Of a DNA stretch of 64,000 nucleotides, positions 55,678-64,000 are shown one piece after another. A model generated the notes under the pieces. It was not told the DNA's origin. It saw nothing but the letters and a program-made list of their open reading frames with translations, and did no database searches. Position numbers and translations under genes: made by a program. The stretch lies in contig NZ_LZKL01000033.1 of the NCBI RefSeq assembly GCF_001668725.1, forward strand, positions 268,684 to 332,683, read 5' to 3'. The stretch's first letter is position 1. Each line of letters starts with the position of its first letter. The DNA comes from Mycobacterium sp. E787. Lineage in GTDB: Bacteria > Actinomycetota > Actinomycetes > Mycobacteriales > Mycobacteriaceae.

Positions 55678-56904
55678 GTGACCGAGAACGCCTACCTGGC
55701 CGGACTGCGGCTGGCCGGCAAGAAGGTCGTCGTGGTCGGTGGGGGGACCGTCGCTCAGCGCCGCTTGCCGCTGCTGATCGCCAGCGGCGCGGACGTGCAC
55801 GTCATCTCCCGCAGCGCCACCCGCGCCGTCGAGGCGATGGAGGGAATCGCGCTGTCGCTACGCGAATACCGCGACGGCGACCTGGACGGGGCCTGGTATG
55901 CGATCGCCGCCACCGACGACGCGCGGGTCAACGCCGCCGTCGTCGCCGAGGCCGAACGCCGCCAGATCTTCTGCGTGCGGGCCGACGTCGCCGTCGAGGG
56001 GACCGCGGTGACCCCGGCGACGTTCAGCTACTCGGGGTTGTCCGTGGGGGTGCTGGCCGGCGGCGAACACCGCCGCTCGGCCGCGATCCGGTCCGCGATC
56101 CGGGAGGCCCTGCAGCGGGGGCTCATCACCCCGGAAGGCCCGGCGAGTTCCGAGGCCGTCCGCGGCGGGGTGGCGCTCGTCGGTGGCGGTCCCGGCGACC
56201 CCGAACTGATCACGGTGCGCGGCCGCCGCCTGCTCGCCCAGGCCGACGTCGTGGTCGCCGACCGGCTCGCGCCGCCCGAACTGCTCGCCGAGTTGGCGCC
56301 GCACGTGGAGGTCATCGACGCCGCCAAGATCCCCTACGGGCGGGCCATGGCCCAGGACGCGATCAACGACGTCATGATCGAGCGGGCCCGAGCCGGCAGC
56401 TTCGTCGTCCGCCTCAAGGGCGGGGACCCCTTCGTGTTCGCGCGCGGGTATGAGGAGGTGCTGGCGTGCGCCGAGGCCGGCATCCCGGTGTCCGTGGTGC
56501 CGGGTGTGACGAGTGCCATAGGCGTTCCCGCGCTGGCCGGCGTCCCGGTCACGCATCGGGCGATAAATCACGAGTTCGTGGTGGTCAGCGGCCACGTTGC
56601 GCCGGGGCACCCCGAATCGTTAGTGAATTGGGATGCATTGGCAGCCATGCGCGGCACCATCGTTTTGCTGATGGCGGTCGAACGCATCGAATTGTTCGTC
56701 GATGCCCTGCTCAAAGGCGGCCGACCTGCGGATACGCCGGTGCTGGTGGTCCAGCACGGGACGACGGCGGCCCAGCACACGTTGCGGGCCACGCTGGCCG
56801 ACACGCCGGAGCGGATCCGCGCCGACGGGATTCGACCTCCCGCGATCGTGGTAATCGGGGCTGTGGTGAGCCTTGGCGACGCTCGGCGTTTAAACGATTC
56901 TTAA
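55678..56904 (+). CDS. cysG: Siroheme synthase (CysG), bifunctional
   Basis: 408 residues. N-terminal domain (1-150) is a precorrin-2 dehydrogenase/ferrochelatase: VVGGGTVAQRRLPLLIASGA, VFCVRADVAVEGTAVTPATF-type region. C-terminal domain (160-400) is uroporphyrinogen III methyltransferase: LVGGGPGDPELITVRGRRLL, VVADRLAPPELL, VRLKGGDPFVFARGYEEV, VPGVTSAIGVPALAGVPVTH. It makes siroheme for sulfite/nitrite reductases and precorrin-2 for cobalamin. Slightly shorter than E. coli CysG, as in other actinobacteria. Confidence 0.93.
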   Translation: MTENAYLAGLRLAGKKVVVVGGGTVAQRRLPLLIASGADVHVISRSATRAVEAMEGIALSLREYRDGDLDGAWYAIAATDDARVNAAVVAEAERRQIFCVRADVAVEGTAVTPATFSYSGLSVGVLAGGEHRRSAAIRSAIREALQRGLITPEGPASSEAVRGGVALVGGGPGDPELITVRGRRLLAQADVVVADRLAPPELLAELAPHVEVIDAAKIPYGRAMAQDAINDVMIERARAGSFVVRLKGGDPFVFARGYEEVLACAEAGIPVSVVPGVTSAIGVPALAGVPVTHRAINHEFVVVSGHVAPGHPESLVNWDALAAMRGTIVLLMAVERIELFVDALLKGGRPADTPVLVVQHGTTAAQHTLRATLADTPERIRADGIRPPAIVVIGAVVSLGDARRLNDS

Positions 56905-56926
56905 GATTACTGTAAGGTAACCCGTT

Positions 56927-58519
56927 ATGACGGCTCTCAACGACTCAGAGCGCGCGGCCCAGAACTGGGCATCCGCGCGCCCCGATCGTCCGGCCCCGGC
57001 GCGCGCCACGCGCCCGGCGGAGACCGCCTCAACACGGATCGGCAGGTATTACCCCACCTGGCTGCCTTCGCGCCGCTTCATCGCGGCCGTGATCGCGATC
57101 GGCGGCATGCAGCTGCTGGCGACCATGGACAGCACCGTCGCCATCGTCGCGCTGCCCAGGATCCAGAACGAGCTGAGCCTGTCCGACGCGGGCCGCAGCT
57201 GGGTCATCACCGCCTACGTGCTCACGTTCGGCGGCCTGATGCTGCTCGGCGGGCGGCTCGGCGACACCATCGGGCGCAAGCGGACCTTCATCGTCGGCGT
57301 CGCGCTGTTCACCATCTCCTCCGTGCTGTGCGCGGTCGCCTGGGACGAGGCGACCCTGGTCATCGCCCGGCTGCTGCAGGGCATCGGATCGGCCATCGCG
57401 TCGCCGACGGGCCTGGCGCTGGTGGCGACCACGTTCCCGAAGGGCCCGGCGCGCAACGCCGCGACGGCCGTGTTCGCCGCGATGACCGCGGTCGGCTCGG
57501 TGATGGGCCTGGTGGTCGGCGGTGCGCTGACCGAGGTGTCCTGGCGGATGGCGTTCCTGGTGAACGTGCCGATCGGGCTGGTGATGATCTACCTGGCCCG
57601 CACCTCGCTGCGGGAGACCAACCGCGAGCGGATGAAGCTCGACGCCGCCGGGGCCATGCTGGCCACGCTGGCCTGCACCGCCGCCGTCTTCGCCTTCTCG
57701 ATGGGTCCGGAAAAGGGCTGGGTCTCGGTCACCACCATCGGCTCGGGCGCGGTGGCGGCGGCGGCCGCGCTGGCCTTCATCGTGGTGGAGCGCACCGCCG
57801 AGAACCCCGTCGTGCCGTTCAAGCTGTTCCGCGACCACAACCGGCTGGTCACGTTCGCCGCGATTTTGCTGGCCGGCGGACTGATGTTCAGCCTGACGGT
57901 GTGCATCGGCCTGTACGTGCAGGACGTCCTGGGCTACAGCGCGCTGCGCGCGGGCGTCGGCTTCATCCCGTTCGTCATCGCGATGGGGATCGGGCTGGGC
58001 ATCTCCTCGCAGCTGGTGTCGCGGTTCTCACCGCGGGTACTGACGATCGGCGGCGGACTTCTCCTGTTCTGGGCGATGATCTACGGCTCGTTCTTCATGC
58101 ACCGCGGCGTGCCCTACTTCCCCAACCTGGTGGCGCCCATCGTCGTCGGCGGGATCGGGATCGGCATCTGCGTGGTCCCGCTGACCCTCTCGGCGATCGC
58201 CGGCGTCGGCTTCGACCAGATCGGCCCGGTATCGGCCATCGCGCTGATGCTGCAGAGCCTGGGCGGGCCGCTGGTGCTGGCCGTCATCCAGGCCGTGATC
58301 ACCTCCCGCACGCTGTACCTGGGCGGCACCAACGGCCCGGTGAAGTTCATGAACGACCTGCAACTGCACGCGCTGGACCACGGTTACACCTACGGCCTGC
58401 TGTGGGTCGCGGGCGTGGCCGTGATCGTCGGCGCCGCGGCGCTGCTGATCGGCTACACCCCCGAGCAGGTCGCCCACGCGCAAGAGGTCAAGGAAGCGAT
58501 CGACGCCGGCGAGCTGTAG
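56927..58519 (+). CDS. efpA: Multidrug efflux MFS transporter EfpA
   Basis: 530 residues, 14 predicted membrane helices (DHA2/QacA type). TM1 carries LLATMDSTVAIVALPRIQNE; motif A is LLGGRLGDTIGRKRTFIVG; motif C-like GSVMGLVVGGALTEVSWRMA. EfpA is induced by isoniazid in M. tuberculosis and contributes to drug tolerance. The N-terminal 45 residues are hydrophilic. AAGGTAA, 4-11 bases before the ATG, serves as Shine-Dalgarno. It starts 22 bases after cysG. Confidence 0.95.
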   Translation: MTALNDSERAAQNWASARPDRPAPARATRPAETASTRIGRYYPTWLPSRRFIAAVIAIGGMQLLATMDSTVAIVALPRIQNELSLSDAGRSWVITAYVLTFGGLMLLGGRLGDTIGRKRTFIVGVALFTISSVLCAVAWDEATLVIARLLQGIGSAIASPTGLALVATTFPKGPARNAATAVFAAMTAVGSVMGLVVGGALTEVSWRMAFLVNVPIGLVMIYLARTSLRETNRERMKLDAAGAMLATLACTAAVFAFSMGPEKGWVSVTTIGSGAVAAAAALAFIVVERTAENPVVPFKLFRDHNRLVTFAAILLAGGLMFSLTVCIGLYVQDVLGYSALRAGVGFIPFVIAMGIGLGISSQLVSRFSPRVLTIGGGLLLFWAMIYGSFFMHRGVPYFPNLVAPIVVGGIGIGICVVPLTLSAIAGVGFDQIGPVSAIALMLQSLGGPLVLAVIQAVITSRTLYLGGTNGPVKFMNDLQLHALDHGYTYGLLWVAGVAVIVGAAALLIGYTPEQVAHAQEVKEAIDAGEL

Positions 58520-58628
58520 CTCGCCGTCCGTCTCGAGAGTGCCGCTGCCGGCGGTCCCACCCGGGAAACGCGTCGCTGGTTGCACTTTCGGCCGTCGGGC
58601 GGCTGCCGTCCCACCACCTGCCGCACGT

Positions 58629-58634
58629 TAGGCT
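58629..58634 (+). promoter_or_regulatory. -10 box for proS
   Basis: TAGGCT, 8 bases before the proS GTG at 58643. This supports that start over an upstream one, and suggests a very short or absent 5' leader. Confidence 0.5.
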
Positions 58635-58642
58635 GGCCCGCT

Positions 58643-60391
58643 GTGATCACCCGGATGTCCGAGCTGTTCCTGCGCACCCTGCGCGACGACCCCGCCGACG
58701 CCGAGGTGCCCAGCCACAAGCTGCTCATCCGGGCCGGCTACGTCCGGCCCGTCGCGCCCGGGCTGTACAGCTGGCTGCCCCTGGGATTGCGGGTGCTGCG
58801 CAAGATCGAACGGATCGTCCGTGACGAGATGAACGCGATCGGCGGCCAGGAGATCCTGTTCCCCGCCCTGCTGCCGCGCGCGCCGTACGAGGCGACCAAC
58901 CGGTGGACCGAGTACGGCGACGGGGTGTTCCGCCTGCAGGACCGCCGTGGCAACGACTACCTGCTGGGGCCGACCCACGAGGAGCTGTTCGCGCTGACCG
59001 TCAAGGGCGAGTACAGCTCCTACAAGGACTTCCCGCTGCTGCTGTTCCAGATCCAGAACAAGTACCGCGACGAGGCGCGGCCGCGGGCCGGCATCCTGCG
59101 CGTCCGGGAGTTCCTGATGAAGGACTCCTACTCGTTCGACGTCGACGACGCCGGGCTCAAGGCCGCCTACCACGCGCATCGCGAGGCCTATCAGCGCATC
59201 TTCGCCCGCATGCAGGTGCGCTACGTCATCGTCTCCGCGGTGTCGGGGGCGATGGGTGGCAGCGCGTCCGAGGAGTTCCTGGCCGAAAGCCCCGTCGGCG
59301 AGGACACCTTCGTGCGGTGTCTGGAGTCCGGCTACGCGGCCAACGTCGAGGCGGTCGTCACCGCCCGCCCCGAGGCGCGCCCGATCGAGGGGCTGCCCGC
59401 GGCGGTGGTCCACGACACGGGGGACACCCCGACCATCGCCACGCTGGTCGCATGGGCCAACACGGCCGGCCTCGGCCGCACCGTCACCGCCGCCGACACG
59501 TTGAAGAACGTCCTGCTCAAGGTGCGCCCGCCCGGTGGCGAGTGGGAGCTGCTGGCGATCGGGGTGCCCGGCGACCGCGAGGTCGACGAGAAGAGGCTGA
59601 GCGCGGCGCTCGAGCCCGCCGACTACGCGTTGCTCGACGACGCCGACTTCGCCCGCCACCCCTTCCTGGTGAAGGGCTACATCGGCCCGAAAGCTTTGCG
59701 CGACAACGGGGTTCGCTACCTCGTCGACCCGCGCGTGGTCGACGGCACGAGCTGGATCACCGGGGCCGACGAGTCCGGCCGGCACGTCGTCGGGCTGGTG
59801 GCCGGCCGGGACTTCACCGCCGACGGCACCATCGAGGCCGCCGAGGTGCGCGACGGCGACCCGTCGCCGGACGGGGCCGGCCCGCTGGTGTCGGCGCGCG
59901 GCATCGAGATCGGCCACATCTTCTCACTCGGCCGCAAGTACACCGACGCCTTCACCGTCGACGTCCTCGGCGAGGACGGCAAGCCGGTGCGCCTGACCAT
60001 GGGTTCCTACGGCCTCGGGGTGTCGCGGATGGTGGCCGTGATCGCCGAGCAGCACCACGACGAGCTGGGCCTGCGCTGGCCGCCGGCCGTCGCGCCGTTC
60101 GACGTGCACCTGGTGATCGCCAACAAGGACGCCGAGGCCCGCGCCGGGGCGACCGCGCTGGCAGCCGAGCTGGACGCGCTGGGGGTCGAGGTGCTGCTCG
60201 ACGACCGCCAGGCGTCGCCGGGCGTCAAGTTCAAGGACGCCGAGCTCCTGGGCGTGCCGTGGATCGTCGTGGTGGGCCGGGGCTGGGGAAACGGGGTGGT
60301 CGAGCTGCGGGACCGCTTCTCGGGTCAGACCCGCGAGCTCGCCGTCGGCGAGTCGCTGGCCGCCGACGTCGTGGCCGCCCTGAACCGCTAG
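58643..60391 (+). CDS. proS: Prolyl-tRNA synthetase
   Basis: 582 residues from GTG 58643, the length of the M. tuberculosis protein. Class II synthetase with motif 1 ([20 protein letters not shown]), motif 2 ([20 protein letters not shown]) and motif 3 ([20 protein letters not shown]). An insertion domain of YbaK type (about 225-400, [20 protein letters not shown] at its border) edits Ala-tRNA-Pro. C-terminal anticodon-binding domain follows. An open frame beginning at 58580 adds 21 poor residues. Confidence 0.95.
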   Translation: MITRMSELFLRTLRDDPADAEVPSHKLLIRAGYVRPVAPGLYSWLPLGLRVLRKIERIVRDEMNAIGGQEILFPALLPRAPYEATNRWTEYGDGVFRLQDRRGNDYLLGPTHEELFALTVKGEYSSYKDFPLLLFQIQNKYRDEARPRAGILRVREFLMKDSYSFDVDDAGLKAAYHAHREAYQRIFARMQVRYVIVSAVSGAMGGSASEEFLAESPVGEDTFVRCLESGYAANVEAVVTARPEARPIEGLPAAVVHDTGDTPTIATLVAWANTAGLGRTVTAADTLKNVLLKVRPPGGEWELLAIGVPGDREVDEKRLSAALEPADYALLDDADFARHPFLVKGYIGPKALRDNGVRYLVDPRVVDGTSWITGADESGRHVVGLVAGRDFTADGTIEAAEVRDGDPSPDGAGPLVSARGIEIGHIFSLGRKYTDAFTVDVLGEDGKPVRLTMGSYGLGVSRMVAVIAEQHHDELGLRWPPAVAPFDVHLVIANKDAEARAGATALAAELDALGVEVLLDDRQASPGVKFKDAELLGVPWIVVVGRGWGNGVVELRDRFSGQTRELAVGESLAADVVAALNR

Positions 60392-60396
60392 CCGGA

Positions 60397-60843
60397 CTAC
60401 TCGTTGCCGCCGGGGAAGCTCGTCGTGATGGGCCAGGCGCCCAGCACCCGGTTCCAGCGGGCGGCCATGACGGCGCTCTGCGTCAGGGCCGTCGACGCGA
60501 ACGCCCGGTCGTCGGCCGTCTCCGCGCGCTCGATGACCGCGCGCCAGGCCGTCGCGCCGTCGTTCTCCATCCGCGCCGCCAGCCGCGCCGCGTCGGCCGC
60601 GCTGCCCACCACCATCGGCAACTGATAGCCGGGGGCGGCGACCGGGGCGTTGACCTTGCGCGCGGCCAGCATCGCGATGACGTCGTCGCGGCGCTGCCGG
60701 TGCTGACCCAGGGCCTCCACCACCATGCCGTTGACGCTGGGGGGCGTGAGCGCCGACACGATGCCGTAGCCGTAGATCGTCGAGTGCTCGACGGCCAGCG
60801 CGTCGCACAGCGCGGCGTTGTCGGCGTCTTTCCCGGACGTCAT
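60397..60843 (-). CDS. Ferritin-like DUF4439 protein (Rv2844-like)
   Basis: 148 residues, helical: NAALCDALAVEHSTIYGYGI, LGQHRQRRDDVIAMLAARKV, MENDGATAWRAVIERAETAD. The pattern EHxxxY and RRDD resembles the four-helix ferritin-like DUF4439 fold, whose iron-binding capacity is unproven. It overlaps convergently with the end of proS by proximity and lies just after the 60857 gene on the same strand with a 13-base gap, as in M. tuberculosis. Confidence 0.75.
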   Translation of the reverse strand: MTSGKDADNAALCDALAVEHSTIYGYGIVSALTPPSVNGMVVEALGQHRQRRDDVIAMLAARKVNAPVAAPGYQLPMVVGSAADAARLAARMENDGATAWRAVIERAETADDRAFASTALTQSAVMAARWNRVLGAWPITTSFPGGNE

Positions 60844-60856
60844 ACCGGGCCGGACG

Positions 60857-61390
60857 TCATATGGACGGCCCCCCGGGCACCAGCGCCACCTGGTAGGACG
60901 CCGTGCACGAAGCCGCGATGGACGCCAGCAGGCCCGAGCGGTAGCCCGACTCGGTGGTCACCAGGCGGCCGGCGCTCTCGGCCGACGCCCGCAGCGAGTT
61001 GATCACGTCGGACACCGGCGGTGGCGGCGGCGGCGGGCCGGACGGCTCGGCGGCGCTGGGGCTGGGGCTGGTCGTCTCGCTCGCCGAGGTGGCGAGCTTG
61101 CCGGCGGCCCGGGAGATCTCCGTGGACAGGGCGCGGGCATGCGCGGCGCGTTGGGTGGCGACCACGGTCAGCGCGGCCGCGATCTGCGGCGCGACGCCGA
61201 TGGCCGCGGCGGCGGCGCCGGCGAGAGCGCTGTCCTTGCGGGCCTGGTCCAACGGCCCCAGCAGGTTTTCGACGGCGGGCGGCTTGGGCGGGGACTCGCC
61301 GCAGGCGGACGCGACCACCCCGAACGCGGCAAGGGCCGCGGCACCGGCGAGCACACCCCGCCTGTTGGTGACGGGTACTGCGCTAGGCAC
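60857..61390 (-). CDS. Probable lipoprotein (Rv2843-like)
   Basis: 177 residues. Signal with NRRGVLAGAAALAAFGVVAS followed by AC, a likely lipobox (VASAC) at Cys30, preceded by RR that could suit Tat or Sec export. The rest is Ala-rich and helical (LAGAAAAAIGVAPQIAAALT), with a Ser/Pro-rich linker (about 105-125) and RASAESAGRLVTTESGYRSG. Function unknown; paired with the ferritin-like gene. Confidence 0.7.
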   Translation of the reverse strand: MPSAVPVTNRRGVLAGAAALAAFGVVASACGESPPKPPAVENLLGPLDQARKDSALAGAAAAAIGVAPQIAAALTVVATQRAAHARALSTEISRAAGKLATSASETTSPSPSAAEPSGPPPPPPPVSDVINSLRASAESAGRLVTTESGYRSGLLASIAASCTASYQVALVPGGPSI

Positions 61391-61584
61391 AGCAACATCC
61401 TGCCATCGGCGGGCCCGGTCACGACGGAGGGCAGGTCCGGGGACCGCGACCGCGCCGCGATCACGCCGTCATCGGCGATTCCTGGCGTATCGTGGATAGC
61501 TGACTGCAGACCGGAGCCGCCCGGAAGCCGCCCGGGTGGCGACATCCGGCGGACGACCGGACAACTCAAGATGAGGAGCTCGCC

Positions 61585-62124
61585 GTGACCACCGGGCTAC
61601 CTTCGCAGACGCAGGTGATCGAGTTACTCGGCGGAGAGTTCGCGCGCGCCGGTTACGAAATCGAAGACGTGGTCATCGACGCCCGGGCGCGCCCGCCGCG
61701 GATCACGGTGATCGCCGACGGTGACGAACCCCTCGACCTCGACACGGTCGCCGGCCTGTCGCGTTCGGCCTCGGCTTTGCTGGACGGCCTGGACGGCGCC
61801 CCGGACGGTTACGTGCTCGAGGTCAGTTCCCCGGGCGTGGAGCGCCCGCTGACCAGTGCGAAGCACTTCCGCCGCGCCCGCGGCCGCAAGGTCGAGATCG
61901 CGCTGTCGGACGGGTCGCAGCTGACCGGCCGGCTCGGCGAGACCCGCGACGACACGGTCGCGCTGGTGCTCCGCGCGGGCCGGGACTGGAGCATACGCCA
62001 CATCCCGCTCCACGAAATCGTGAAAGCCATTGTGCAGGTTGAGTTTTCGCCACCGGCACCGGAGGAGCTCGAACTGGCGGGGGCGGTGCGGGGTCGGCCG
62101 GACAGGACGGAGGCCGAAGCATGA
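61585..62124 (+). CDS. rimP: Ribosome maturation factor RimP
   Basis: 179 residues. Helps 30S subunit assembly. Two beta domains: [40 protein letters not shown] and [26 protein letters not shown] precedes the GTG. It is upstream of nusA with an ATGA overlap, the universal rimP-nusA-infB arrangement. Confidence 0.94.
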   Translation: MTTGLPSQTQVIELLGGEFARAGYEIEDVVIDARARPPRITVIADGDEPLDLDTVAGLSRSASALLDGLDGAPDGYVLEVSSPGVERPLTSAKHFRRARGRKVEIALSDGSQLTGRLGETRDDTVALVLRAGRDWSIRHIPLHEIVKAIVQVEFSPPAPEELELAGAVRGRPDRTEAEA

Positions 62125-63164
62125 ACATCGACATGGGCGCTCTGCACGCGATCGAGGTGGACCGGGGCATCTCGGTCACCGAACTGCTCGAGACCATCAA
62201 ATCCGCGCTGCTGACCGCCTACCGGCACACCCAGGGCCACCAGATGGACGCCCGCATCGAGATCGACCGCAAGACCGGCGTCGTGCGCGTGATCGCCTGC
62301 GAAACCGACGAGGACGGCAACGTCATCAGCGAATGGGATGACACCCCCGAGGGTTTCGGGCGCATCGCGGCCACCACCGCGCGCCAGGTGATGCTGCAGC
62401 GGTTCCGGGACGCCGAGAACGAGCGGACGTACGGCGAGTTCTCCACCCGTGAGGGCGAGATCGTCGCGGGCGTCATCCAGCGCGACAGCCGGGCCAACGC
62501 GCGTGGGCTCGTCGTCGTGCGGATGGGCACCGAGACCAAGGCGTCCGAGGGCGTGATCCCGGCCGCCGAGCAGGTCCCCGGTGAGAGCTACGAGCACGGC
62601 AACCGGATCCGCTGCTATGTCGTCGGTGTGACGCGCGGGAGTCGCGAGCCGCTGATCACGCTCTCGCGGACCCATCCCAACCTGGTGCGAAAGCTGTTCT
62701 CGCTCGAGGTCCCCGAGATCGCCGACGGGTCGGTGGAGATCGTGGCGGTGGCCCGCGAGGCCGGCCACCGCTCCAAGATCGCCGTGCGGTCGAACGTTCC
62801 CGGCCTGAACGCCAAGGGCGCCTGCATCGGCCCGATGGGGCAGCGGGTCCGCAACGTGATGAGCGAGCTCTCCGGGGAGAAGATCGACATCATCGACTAC
62901 GACGAGGATCCTGCCCGCTTCGTCGCCAACGCGCTGTCGCCGGCCAAGGTGGTCTCCGTGTCGGTCATCGACCAGACGGCCCGGGCCGCCCGCGTGGTGG
63001 TACCCGACTTCCAGTTGTCGCTGGCCATCGGCAAGGAGGGCCAGAACGCCCGGTTGGCCGCACGGCTCACCGGGTGGCGGATCGACATCCGCGGCGATTC
63101 GCCCGGGCAAAGCGAGGCGCAGTCCGAACACGGCGCCGGCCATCCGGTGGCGCACGACCGCTAG
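62121..63164 (+). CDS. nusA: Transcription factor NusA
   Basis: 347 residues. Binds RNA polymerase and modulates pausing, termination and antitermination. N-terminal domain (1-110), S1 (about 110-180: [20 protein letters not shown]), KH1 ([40 protein letters not shown]) and KH2 ([20 protein letters not shown]). The actinobacterial form lacks the long acidic repeats seen in E. coli. Confidence 0.95.
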   Translation: MNIDMGALHAIEVDRGISVTELLETIKSALLTAYRHTQGHQMDARIEIDRKTGVVRVIACETDEDGNVISEWDDTPEGFGRIAATTARQVMLQRFRDAENERTYGEFSTREGEIVAGVIQRDSRANARGLVVVRMGTETKASEGVIPAAEQVPGESYEHGNRIRCYVVGVTRGSREPLITLSRTHPNLVRKLFSLEVPEIADGSVEIVAVAREAGHRSKIAVRSNVPGLNAKGACIGPMGQRVRNVMSELSGEKIDIIDYDEDPARFVANALSPAKVVSVSVIDQTARAARVVVPDFQLSLAIGKEGQNARLAARLTGWRIDIRGDSPGQSEAQSEHGAGHPVAHDR

Positions 63165-63217
63165 CGGACCTCCCGCGGCTCATCCTCGGGCGGTTCTGAC
63201 CTCTGGAAAACGGACGC

Positions 63218-63223
63218 TAGACT
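63218..63223 (+). promoter_or_regulatory. -10 box for leaderless ylxR mRNA
   Basis: TAGACT, 5 bases before the ylxR GTG. It would give an additional promoter inside the nusA-infB cluster, transcribing ylxR and infB. Confidence 0.5.
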
Positions 63224-63228
63224 GAGCC

Positions 63229-63561
63229 GTGATCCAGCGCGAACTTTCGGCCCCGGCGCACAGAAGCACTGATGGACCCGTGCGGACGTGTGTGGGGTGC
63301 CGGAAGCGAGAGCTGGCCGCCGAACTGCTTCGAGTGGTGGCTGGGTCGACGGGGAACGGCGAGTATGCCGTGCTCGTTGACACGGGCAGTAGCCTGCCGG
63401 GGCGGGGTGCCTGGCTGCATCCCACACCGCAGTGCGCGCAACAGGCGATCCGGCGGCGGGCTTTCGCGCGAGCGTTGCGCATCGCCGGTCCACTGGACAC
63501 ATCCGCGGTGGCCGAGCACTTGGGAGTGCACGGCTCGCCCGGCAACAGAACAGGTAGCTAA
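63229..63561 (+). CDS. YlxR-family (DUF448) RNA-binding protein
   Basis: 110 residues. VRTCVGCRKRELAAELLRVV with CxxC and the basic GRGAWLHPTPQCAQQAIRRR motif are typical of YlxR, a small protein nearly always located between nusA and infB and recently linked to RNase P and gene regulation. GTG start at 63229. Confidence 0.92.
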   Translation: MIQRELSAPAHRSTDGPVRTCVGCRKRELAAELLRVVAGSTGNGEYAVLVDTGSSLPGRGAWLHPTPQCAQQAIRRRAFARALRIAGPLDTSAVAEHLGVHGSPGNRTGS

Positions 63562-63657
63562 GAACATGAGCACACCGTGAAGTCCCGATGACAATGCGTC
63601 ATAGCTAATACCCGAGGCGCGGCCGGCCGCTGTCGCCTCATAGACAGGAGATGTAGT

Positions 63658-64000
63658 GGCAGGTAAGGCCCGCGTACACGAGTTGGCCAAGGAACTCGGT
63701 GTCACCAGCAAGGAAGTCCTCGCCCGACTGAACGAACAGGGCGAATTCGTCAAATCCGCATCGTCGACGGTAGAGGCGCCGGTGGCTCGCCGGCTACGCG
63801 AGTCCTTCGGGGGCGGCAAGCCGGCCCCCGCCAAGGCGGCCGCCAAGGCCCCGGACAAAGCCCTGGACAGGGCGCTCGACAAGGCGATCAGCAAGCCCGC
63901 CGGCAACGGCGCGGCCGCGTCCCCGGCCGCCGCGCCGGCCAAGCCCGCCGCCGGTGGCGTGGCCGCCGCCGCCGCCGCCCGGACGGCCCCGGAAACCTCC
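63658..64000 (+). CDS. infB: Translation initiation factor IF-2, N-terminal part
   Basis: First 114 codons, cut by the window end. GTG at 63658 follows AGGAG. Starts [20 protein letters not shown] then [20 protein letters not shown], the conserved IF-2 N-terminal helix-turn-helix, followed by an Ala/Pro/Lys-rich linker. IF-2 places initiator tRNA on the 30S subunit using GTP; the G domain is outside. Confidence 0.95.

Overview
The window is high-GC chromosomal DNA from a slow-growing nontuberculous Mycobacterium, with an M. avium complex-like relative the best guess. The core gene order matches, in inverted orientation, the Rv2888c to Rv2839c stretch of M. tuberculosis as I remember it: amiC end, MarR regulator, pyrH, frr, cdsA, rlmN, mpt53, ccdA-like, dxr, rip1, ispG, GNAT, PBP-lipoprotein, mapB, glnA4 operon, nicT, mtr, mqo, chelatase, cobO, cobB, cysG, efpA, proS, rimP, nusA, ylxR, infB. 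Other support comes from a PPE protein, an MPT63-like antigen, mycothione reductase and many leaderless GTG starts. I saw no rRNA, tRNA, CRISPR array, transposase or phage gene.

Layout. 1-6.2 kb is a variable zone of small stress-type proteins (DUF1360, ChaB, DUF2795, CsbD), an SDR gene with its catalytic core deleted, an MPT63-like secreted protein, an acyltransferase and an atypical orphan response regulator. 6.5-16.4 kb is housekeeping: UMP kinase, ribosome recycling, CDP-diglyceride synthase, RlmN, an extracytoplasmic thiol oxidation pair (Mpt53 with CcdA-like), and two MEP-pathway enzymes (Dxr, IspG) flanking the Rip1 protease. 16.4-26.3 kb holds a PBP lipoprotein, DUF1707, MapB, CobQ, and a polyamine/amine catabolism-like operon (GlnA4, PuuD-like amidase, aldehyde dehydrogenase, SDR).

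26.3-47.1 kb is the accessory heart of the window. After a solitary PPE gene and a poorly coding stretch comes an approximately 18-kb run of minus-strand genes: a nickel permease (nicT), hypA, hypB, the small and large subunits of an actinobacterial high-affinity group 1h-type [NiFe] hydrogenase, a NifU/Rieske-like fusion, a set of hydrogenase-linked proteins of unknown function (DUF5947, DUF6084, a 440-residue protein, a 39-residue membrane peptide), an endopeptidase, two hypC genes, hypF, a SIS-HypC fusion, a SIS protein, hypE, hypD, a DUF6390 protein and a phosphodiesterase. A divergent Fur-family gene and a 17-bp site resembling the Nur box sit at its head, suggesting nickel control of import and possibly of the whole locus. 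The enzyme has no Tat signal and so should be cytoplasmic; its likely role is scavenging trace H2 as an electron source during starvation.

47-64 kb returns to the core: mycothione reductase, a lipase-like hydrolase, malate:quinone oxidoreductase, a cobalamin/siroheme block (fused chelatase, CobO, CobB, CysG), the EfpA efflux pump, ProS, two opposed small genes, and the rimP-nusA-ylxR-infB transcription/translation cluster, which runs off the end.

Two repeat families stand out: a 47-bp hairpin-type repeat (five near-intact copies plus a broken one) whose terminal arms show compensatory changes, and a 60-bp near-perfect palindrome found once between mapB and cobQ and once inserted in frame inside hypF.
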